Shown piece after piece: positions 27,938 through 34,021 of a DNA stretch of 34,021 nt. The DNA is taken from positions 1-34,021 of the IMG/VR virus record IMGVR_UViG_3300042868_009320. One strand, given 5' to 3'. The translations under genes were made by a program, and so were the position numbers. Source of the DNA: a virus. Each line of letters starts with the position of its first letter. The stretch's first letter is position 1. Under the pieces are notes generated by a model. That model saw only the letters and a list, made by a program, of their open reading frames with translations, was not told the origin of the DNA and did no database searches.

Positions 27938-28188
27938 ATTTGTTTTGGGAGATGACGATGGCTGAGTTAGATTTTGTTTGGTATGGGTATAGACACGAAG
28001 AAGAGCAGCAATGGATAAGAACTAGATGGCAAACTACAATGCTAATTAATATCCAACTACCAAAAGGTAAGAAGGTTAAGCCTAAAGACCTTATTGAATT
28101 AGATTGCGATAATCGTAACTTTGTGAAGCCTAGAGTAATGACAGAAGATGAATTACAGGCTGTACTAAAAAAATATGGAAATATTTAA
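27913..28188 (+). CDS. Tail assembly chaperone, frameshift extension (gpT-like part)
   Basis: 91 residues if read from its own ATG, but the frame is open back to the slippery A-run at 27874 and the start MGECKVLPHLFWEMTMAELD lies in the extension. Most of it is probably made only as the C-terminal part of a fusion with the 27515 product, about 225 residues (27515-28188). WEMTMAELDFVWYGYRH is the type of sequence found in such extensions. It ends 12 bases before the tape measure ATG at 28201. Confidence 0.8.
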   Translation: MGECKVLPHLFWEMTMAELDFVWYGYRHEEEQQWIRTRWQTTMLINIQLPKGKKVKPKDLIELDCDNRNFVKPRVMTEDELQAVLKKYGNI

Positions 28189-28200
28189 ATTTAAAGGATA

Positions 28201-30456
28201 ATGGCAGAAGAATTATTACAGATTAGAGTCACGGCAGATTTTAAAGAAGCAGAAGGTGCTTTTTTACGATTAGCTAAAGTCGCTACTTCTTTTGAAGGTA
28301 CTATAAAAACTATAGCTGGAAATTTAAATAAAGATTTTAATAGAATTAATGGGATGGCTGAATTATTTGGCGATACAAGCAATGTCGTTAAAGATAAAAT
28401 GGAAGCCTTAAAAAGAGCAATGAATAGTCTTATGACTAGTGGGTTTCAAGCATTGAATCCAGAGGTTCAGAAATTAAAAAAACAATATGATGCACTTGCT
28501 GCTTCATTAACACCAATACCTAACAAATTAGACCAAGCTGGTGATTCATTAAAAAAATCTAATCAAAAATGGACAAATTTTGCATTAGTAATTCAAGATT
28601 TACCTTATGGATTTAGAGGTATACAAAATAACTTACCTGCTCTTATGGGTGGTATTGCAGGAATGGCTGGGCCATTCTATTTTGTAGGTTCAGCAATTAT
28701 TGCATTATTTACAGCTTGGGATCAAGGTTCTTTTAAAGCAAAAAATGCTATAGATAGAGTATCAGAAGCACATAAAAAAAGTACAGAAGGATTAACTAAA
28801 GGAGCAGATGCTCAATCAGCTGCATTAGTTGAGATGAGTAAAATGTCCGTTATTTTTAGTGGGGTTAAAGATGGTCTCATTACTGCAGAAGAAGCTTTAG
28901 AAGAATATAATACTACATATGGTCAGACTTGGGGTATAGCTACGAACGTTAATGAAGCAGAAGATAGTTTTATAAAAAAATCTAATGCTTATGTACAGGC
29001 TATGGCTCTAAGAGCTATGGCAAATGAAAAATATGCTCAAGCACAAGAAGCTTTTAAGACAGGTGCATTAGCTAGAGGTGAAGACCAAACGTCATTTTTA
29101 CAAAAGTTTGCAGCTGGATTAAGTGCATTAGACCAAGTTGGTATAATGACTTTTGATGCAGCTTCATTAAATAAATGGGCAAAATCATTTAGTAAAACAT
29201 ATGCTGATACGCAAACTGTACTAGTAAAAGATATACAAAATGAATCTGCTAGTTCATTTGATAAGCTTATGGCCCAAGGTAGAGAATTTGATAAACAGGC
29301 TAATAAAAAACTAAAAGATGCTGGGATTAAACCAACAACTGGGAAGAAAGGCAAAAGTTCAGATCAAATAATAAAAGAGCAAACAGCTAAAGAAAAAGCT
29401 GCTAATGATGCTCAGACAAAAGCATATATAGACACATTAGACGAAAGAGGCAAAAAAGAATATCAAGTTGGCTTAGATTTAGCTAATGAATTAACTGTAA
29501 TGAAATCAGCTGGATTTAGTGATTCAACTACATACTATGCTGCATTCAGGGCAAATATGGATAAAATTGCCAAGGAGTATGATGATAAAGAATATAAAAG
29601 AAACCAAGATAGTATAAATGCTAACATTGCTGCTGAAACTAAGTTTTACGATGATTCAAATAGGATTTATGATGAAAATCAAAAGAAAAAAGAAGCTGAT
29701 AGAAAGAAAGAATTGGATAGAGTGTTTCAAAACGAAATGGATGCTATCCAAAATAAATTATCTGCACAATTAAAAGGCAATAGAAAAGAACCATTACAAC
29801 AAGCACAAAATTATAATGAAGCGATTGGTAGTCTTATAATAATGGGTATGAAAGCTGGTACAACAGCTGAACAAATAGAAAAATTACAAGATAAAATAAA
29901 TAATCTAAATTCTTCAGCAGCAGGGACAGCTGCGGCATTTACTCCAATAGCAGATATTTTAAATAATTTAGCCACTAACACTTTAGTTGAATTTGGTACA
30001 CAAATAGGAAATTTATTAAGTGGTGGAAAATTTGCTTTAGATGGATTCTTAGGAATGATTGCGAGTGCATTAATTCAAATAGGAACACATTTAGTAATGG
30101 TATCAAAATTATTTATAGCTGTTGATGCATTATTTGCAAGTGGAGGTAAATTAGCTTTTTTATCTATTCCAATCGGTATAGCAGCAATCGCTGCTGGAGT
30201 TGCTTTAAATAGTGTAATTTCTAAAAAACAAAAAGTTAAAGCGTTCGCTGATGGTGGTATTGTTAGTGGCCCTACAATGGGATTAATAGGAGAATATCCT
30301 GGTGCTAAATCAAACCCTGAGGTTGTTGCTCCATTAGATAAATTAAAAGACATGTTAGGTAGTAATGGTGGTGGACAATTTATACTTAAAGGCCAAGATT
30401 TAGTATTGGCTATGAATAGAAGCGAGTCATCATTAAAACTTAGAAGAGGCATATAA
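28201..30456 (+). CDS. Tail tape measure protein
   Basis: A protein of 751 residues, mostly helical, with ATG at 28201. Coiled-coil stretches at both ends of the middle (YKRNQDSINANIAAETKFYD, then KKKEADRKKELDRVFQNEMD) and hydrophobic segments (GIAGMAGPFYFVGSAIIALF near 160, IPIGIAAIAAGVALNS near 685) are typical of tape measures, which set tail length and enter the host envelope. By the usual rule of about 0.15 nm per residue, the tail should be about 110 nm. It is the second longest gene after the fibre. Confidence 0.93.
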   Translation: MAEELLQIRVTADFKEAEGAFLRLAKVATSFEGTIKTIAGNLNKDFNRINGMAELFGDTSNVVKDKMEALKRAMNSLMTSGFQALNPEVQKLKKQYDALAASLTPIPNKLDQAGDSLKKSNQKWTNFALVIQDLPYGFRGIQNNLPALMGGIAGMAGPFYFVGSAIIALFTAWDQGSFKAKNAIDRVSEAHKKSTEGLTKGADAQSAALVEMSKMSVIFSGVKDGLITAEEALEEYNTTYGQTWGIATNVNEAEDSFIKKSNAYVQAMALRAMANEKYAQAQEAFKTGALARGEDQTSFLQKFAAGLSALDQVGIMTFDAASLNKWAKSFSKTYADTQTVLVKDIQNESASSFDKLMAQGREFDKQANKKLKDAGIKPTTGKKGKSSDQIIKEQTAKEKAANDAQTKAYIDTLDERGKKEYQVGLDLANELTVMKSAGFSDSTTYYAAFRANMDKIAKEYDDKEYKRNQDSINANIAAETKFYDDSNRIYDENQKKKEADRKKELDRVFQNEMDAIQNKLSAQLKGNRKEPLQQAQNYNEAIGSLIIMGMKAGTTAEQIEKLQDKINNLNSSAAGTAAAFTPIADILNNLATNTLVEFGTQIGNLLSGGKFALDGFLGMIASALIQIGTHLVMVSKLFIAVDALFASGGKLAFLSIPIGIAAIAAGVALNSVISKKQKVKAFADGGIVSGPTMGLIGEYPGAKSNPEVVAPLDKLKDMLGSNGGGQFILKGQDLVLAMNRSESSLKLRRGI

Positions 30457-32402
30457 TGGCATACGGACAAAAATACTCAGTAACATTTGCTACAAGAGCA
30501 GATAAGAATGTCGAACTAAAGATATGGCAAGATCCCTATACAGGGGCTATTATAGACCTTCAAGGAGTAGGAGTAAACCTTGAGTATATTCCTAACTCAG
30601 ACGATCCGTATGAGCCTATATTTGCTTCACAATTAGGTATATCTATAGACTTTACAGATGACCTATCTAATATTATTAATTTTACTGATATAGACGATAG
30701 GTTTAACTATGTAGAAATGTACGTTGATGGTGTTATTCAATGGGTAGGATTTATCATTAATGATAATGTTCAAATCTCTTATTCTACAGGTAGAAAGATA
30801 GCTACCTTTAATGCTGCTGATGGATTAGGTATGTTAAAAGACATACCATTTGTACCAATAACTAGTACAGGGGTAAATGATGTATCCTCATTACTTAATA
30901 TACTAAGAACTTGCTTTAACGCTATAGGATTTAAAAACAATAGAAACACAGTTACTATGTGTTCTTATTTTGCTAATGGTATGTCTGATAGAGCGGTACA
31001 GTCATACAACGATACATTTACGCAAACCTTTATGTGTTATAGGAATTTCTTAAAAGACGAATATACTTATACTAATTGCTTAGACATTATATCAAATATT
31101 GCTAAGTCTTTTGGATGTAGAATATTTCAGGCTAATGCTAAATGGTGGATTGTGGCAGTAAATGAGTTTGCTGAAACAAATGCTTATTATACAGAATACA
31201 ATACAAGTGGAGCAGTAGTAAATAATGGAGATGGTAATTTAATAAATACTTCATCTACAATACAACCTTATTCAACAAATACATCAGGTTTATACTTTAT
31301 TGATAATAGTCAATTAAAGATTCTTAAAAAAGGATTTTATAAGATTATAGCAGAAGGCGATGTAGAAATTGCTGAGAATTATATTCCTAATGGTAACTTA
31401 TTAGAGAATGACACTATAGAAGCTGAATATTGGACTAGAGGCTCAACAGGAAGTGCAACTTGCTTATTATTGCAAAACGCAGTACCACCCTTAGATTATT
31501 ATTACTTTGAATTACAAGCACCAACAGGAACAGCAGAAGTTTTCTTAAACACTTCTTCTAATGCTTATGTAACACAATCAGATGCCCTTCAATTAAATAT
31601 AACAATAGGGGCTGGATCAACAGCATCTATTATTGGTTTTATAGACATATCTATTAATACTGGTTCTACTATTTATTATTTAAACAATAATAAACAATGG
31701 CAAACTACATCAACATCTTTTTCGGTATTTAACCCAACCACAACTGGCCCTGCACAAGATTTTGTATTAGATTTAAAAACAGCAATATTTCCTGCAAGTG
31801 GTCAATTAAGTTTTAAATATAGAATATCAGGAGGTATTCCTTTTGTTACACTTACTAACTTTGTATTAAAGATTAAATCATTTATATCTAATTATAACCT
31901 AAGTGGTACATTGGTAGAAAATGAGCAATATACTAATACAATATCCTTCCCTTATGGATCTACTGGTTCACAGTCTTTATACCCATCTTGTAAAGGAGCA
32001 TTGTTAAGAGCTAATAATACTGTGCCTGCAGGATATTCTGTGGCAGCAGATTGGTATAGATATGGCGTAGATGTTGGTGCTGGAGAGTTTTTTACATTGT
32101 CAGAATTATTAGTACAACAATACATAAACACTTACGGACAAAACATTATTAATTTAGATGCATCAGTAAGTAGTTTTTATACTGAAAATGCTACCTATCC
32201 AATACTTAATGCAGCTAAGCTTATTTTTGCAACAGATACAGATCCTGCATCAATAAATGTTAGTGCAAAATCATATATGTTAGGTAATGCTACAATAGAC
32301 TTGCCTAGTGACCAAACTAACTTAACATTATTGCAGATAAGTAATACTGAAATAGTTTGCACAAAAGTAAATACATATTCACCTCAAACATCAACTTTCT
32401 AA
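30456..32402 (+). CDS. Distal tail / baseplate hub protein
   Basis: A protein of 648 residues, ATG overlapping the tape measure stop. The N-terminal 230 residues (LKIWQDPYTGAIIDLQGVGV, then VEMYVDGVIQWVGFIINDN) look like the Dit/Tal-type hub parts of siphovirus tips, including a C-terminal FGCRIFQANAKWWIVAVNEF beta pattern. The remainder is Thr/Ser/Asn-rich beta sequence as in carbohydrate-binding tail domains. The call is from order and pattern; the family is not recognised exactly. Confidence 0.72.
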   Translation: MAYGQKYSVTFATRADKNVELKIWQDPYTGAIIDLQGVGVNLEYIPNSDDPYEPIFASQLGISIDFTDDLSNIINFTDIDDRFNYVEMYVDGVIQWVGFIINDNVQISYSTGRKIATFNAADGLGMLKDIPFVPITSTGVNDVSSLLNILRTCFNAIGFKNNRNTVTMCSYFANGMSDRAVQSYNDTFTQTFMCYRNFLKDEYTYTNCLDIISNIAKSFGCRIFQANAKWWIVAVNEFAETNAYYTEYNTSGAVVNNGDGNLINTSSTIQPYSTNTSGLYFIDNSQLKILKKGFYKIIAEGDVEIAENYIPNGNLLENDTIEAEYWTRGSTGSATCLLLQNAVPPLDYYYFELQAPTGTAEVFLNTSSNAYVTQSDALQLNITIGAGSTASIIGFIDISINTGSTIYYLNNNKQWQTTSTSFSVFNPTTTGPAQDFVLDLKTAIFPASGQLSFKYRISGGIPFVTLTNFVLKIKSFISNYNLSGTLVENEQYTNTISFPYGSTGSQSLYPSCKGALLRANNTVPAGYSVAADWYRYGVDVGAGEFFTLSELLVQQYINTYGQNIINLDASVSSFYTENATYPILNAAKLIFATDTDPASINVSAKSYMLGNATIDLPSDQTNLTLLQISNTEIVCTKVNTYSPQTSTF

Positions 32403-32403
32403 T

Positions 32404-33579
32404 ATGGCATCAGCAATTAACGGAACTAATATAGTTTTATATGAATATGATAGCAACGCTATCTACTACTTTAATGGAGGTACTGCACAAGGTACTTTTG
32501 ATAGTATTGTATGTAAAGAATTAAGCAGAAGTCAAGTAGGTGGAACATCGGTTACATTTACTAAAACAGGGGCAGGAACAATAGCTTCGTTTATTACGGA
32601 TGCTTTAGATCCTGGTGTAACTACGATACCAGCAGGAACTTGGACTTTTAGTGCTTATTATTCTATTCTAACTGCCTTTGCAGGTGCTCAGGTACAGTAT
32701 GAACTATATAAATACAATGGTAGTGTAGCTACCTTGTTGTTTACATCGGCAGCAACGACCTTAACAGCCACATCTACGACCTTGTATACTACGGCAATGA
32801 CAGTTACTCAAACAACTATAAGTGCCACAGATAGGCTTCTAATTAAGGTTAATTACGCAGGTACAACAACCAATCAAATTACTTTATTTACTCAAGCTAG
32901 TAATCTAGCTCAAGTAACTACAACTATACCACTAGGAACCCCAATGGGGGCTTCTACAAGCTGTACATTTGAATCATCTACTGAACAAGTAGAAGTAACC
33001 TCACAGACATCAGCTTACTTCAGAGAGTTTAAAAATGACGTTACATCTTGGAGTGTTAATTGTGATGGGTTTGTAGCCTTAAGTGGTTACTCTTATCTTG
33101 CTTTAATGCAGAAACAATTAGATAGAGCTTCAATAGAGGTAAAGTTTTCTATAGACAATGACAACGCAGATGGTAGTGATACCTATGGTTATTCGGTAAT
33201 TAGTGGAACGACTAATATTACTTCTCTTAGTTTAAGTGCACCTGTAGAGGGTGCATCTACCTATTCTTTATCTTTGCAAGGAACTGGAGCATATTCAATA
33301 TCAGGAACACAGGTTATAGATGGAGGATTGGTAATAGCAACAGGAGGTTTAACTATTATGAAACAATATGATGCAACAGGTGGTGAGACTTCTATAACTT
33401 GGACAGATACAATAGGAAAGACTTGTTTATATGTATCAAGAGGTGGTTTAGATGTAAGAGAAATTTCTACAAGTGGAACGCCAACAGGAGATCAGATAGT
33501 ATTTATAAGTGCGACAGGGGTTGTAACATTTGGTAGAGCTTTAGAAGCAGATGAATTCATAAGAGCCCTTTTTCAATAG
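32404..33579 (+). CDS. Tail-tube-like distal tail protein with an inserted fibre-type domain
   Basis: A protein of 391 residues. Residues 1-23 (INGTNIVLYEYDSNAIYYF) and 181-298 (GASTSCTFESS, TSWSVNCDGF, TYSLSLQGTG) follow the landmarks of the major tail tube protein at 27036. Between them, residues 46-174 repeat a domain found at the N-terminus of the tail fibre: IASFITDALDP, IPAG, YELYKYNG, ATDRLLIK, ITLFTQ. So a receptor- or sugar-binding-like domain seems to sit in a tail-tube fold. The C-terminus is beta-rich. Likely a tail-tip protein that decorates the tail end or joins the fibre. Confidence 0.75.
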   Translation: MASAINGTNIVLYEYDSNAIYYFNGGTAQGTFDSIVCKELSRSQVGGTSVTFTKTGAGTIASFITDALDPGVTTIPAGTWTFSAYYSILTAFAGAQVQYELYKYNGSVATLLFTSAATTLTATSTTLYTTAMTVTQTTISATDRLLIKVNYAGTTTNQITLFTQASNLAQVTTTIPLGTPMGASTSCTFESSTEQVEVTSQTSAYFREFKNDVTSWSVNCDGFVALSGYSYLALMQKQLDRASIEVKFSIDNDNADGSDTYGYSVISGTTNITSLSLSAPVEGASTYSLSLQGTGAYSISGTQVIDGGLVIATGGLTIMKQYDATGGETSITWTDTIGKTCLYVSRGGLDVREISTSGTPTGDQIVFISATGVVTFGRALEADEFIRALFQ

Positions 33580-33615
33580 TAAATAATTAATAAGACTAGT
33601 TTAAAATATATATAG

Positions 33616-34021
33616 ATGAGTAATCAATTACAAGTATCAGGGGAAGCAAAGATTAGGACAATACAAGGCCCAGTAGTAGCTAATAGTGGTGTAATAACTG
33701 CCTTAGATGGTGATGCTTCTCAATATGTTAGAGGAGATGGTACTTTAGCTGATTTTCCTACATCAACAGGTGGAGGTAGTTCGGTTTCTTATTATCTTAA
33801 TACAAGTGTAAGTCAAGGTACAATAGGAGGGGTTGCTTATAAACAATTAAGTAAAGTGCCTATTAGTGGTGCTGGAACTGATGTTACTATTTCAGCTAAT
33901 GGTTACATAGCAAGTTATTTAACTGATGCTAATGACCCTGCTTTATTAGAAGTACCTGCTGGAAACTTTAATTGTGAGTTTTATTTTAGTGTAAACTCTA
34001 ATGCTCACAATCCTTATGTTT
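33616..34021 (+). CDS. Long tail fibre, 5' part (continues at 1-3810)
   Basis: The gene starts at ATG 33616 (MSNQLQVSGEAKIRTIQGPV) and runs off the window end; the same frame continues at base 40 codons in, that is base 1. The first 80 residues, with SQYVRGDGTLADFP, are of the sort that attaches fibres to the tail in phages of the Bacteroidota. A Gly/Ser hinge (STGGGSSVS) precedes the domain shared with the 32404 protein. Full length across the junction is 1308 residues. Confidence 0.9.
   Translation, partial: MSNQLQVSGEAKIRTIQGPVVANSGVITALDGDASQYVRGDGTLADFPTSTGGGSSVSYYLNTSVSQGTIGGVAYKQLSKVPISGAGTDVTISANGYIASYLTDANDPALLEVPAGNFNCEFYFSVNSNAHNPYV
33733..34021. repeat. Terminal direct repeat, right copy
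   Basis: Identical to bases 1-289 over its full length. It shows that the sequence closes on itself with a unit length of 33,732 bp. Confidence 0.95.

Noticed and set aside
1-34021. tRNA genes, CRISPR arrays, insertion sequences and an integrase with attachment site
   Set aside because: I looked for cloverleaf sequences, spacer arrays, transposase motifs and tyrosine or serine recombinase motifs and saw none. A dedicated tRNA search would be needed to be sure about the first.

Overview
The window is an essentially complete genome of a small tailed phage (siphovirus type) that most likely infects a member of the Bacteroidota. The first 289 bases are repeated exactly at the end (33733-34021), so the molecule closes to a circle of 33,732 bp, and the gene cut by the window ends is one tail-fibre gene of 1308 codons (33616 through the junction to 3810). 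The Bacteroidota assignment rests on AT-rich DNA, near absence of Shine-Dalgarno sequences, and promoters of the TAnnTTTG type with, in the best cases, a TTG 18 bp upstream. No integrase, excisionase or CI-like repressor is recognisable, which suggests a strictly lytic phage. No DNA polymerase or primase is recognisable either, so host enzymes probably copy the DNA.

The genome has two divergent arms. The plus-strand arm runs from 18918 through the circular junction to 8289. It carries packaging (terS, terL), head genes (portal, Mu-F-like minor head protein, prohead protease, HK97-type capsid), connectors, tail tube, tail chaperones with a -1 frameshift, tape measure, distal tail proteins, a long tail fibre with an S74 chaperone domain, then a lysis block (several small membrane or exported proteins, a holin-like protein, an M15 peptidase endolysin), an HNH homing endonuclease and a metallophosphoesterase. 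Four plus-strand sites share an extended promoter, TAnnTTTGTAAAAA, and look like a common late promoter.

The minus-strand arm runs from 18367 down to 8412. Its first part is a self-contained cassette: two tiny membrane proteins, an amidoligase-family enzyme and a class II glutamine amidotransferase-like protein, closed by a strong terminator. After one small gene and a phased T-tract (probably curved) regulatory region comes a tightly packed replication/recombination operon: small unknown proteins, a DnaA domain-IV-like DNA-binding protein, an ERF-like annealing protein, a replication initiator/loader candidate, DnaB helicase, a VRR-NUC nuclease and a small protein with an SSB-like C-terminal tip. 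A promoter, structured segment and U-tract just upstream of a second HNH gene may be a small RNA or attenuator.

The arms converge at 8290-8411 on two back-to-back terminators. They diverge at 18368-18917, a 550-bp AT-rich region with iteron-like repeats and a G-quadruplex motif. The most unusual content is the amidoligase/amidotransferase/membrane-peptide cassette, a tail-tube-like protein with an inserted domain that is duplicated in the neighbouring fibre gene, and the noncoding signals around the divergent region and the terminase genes.
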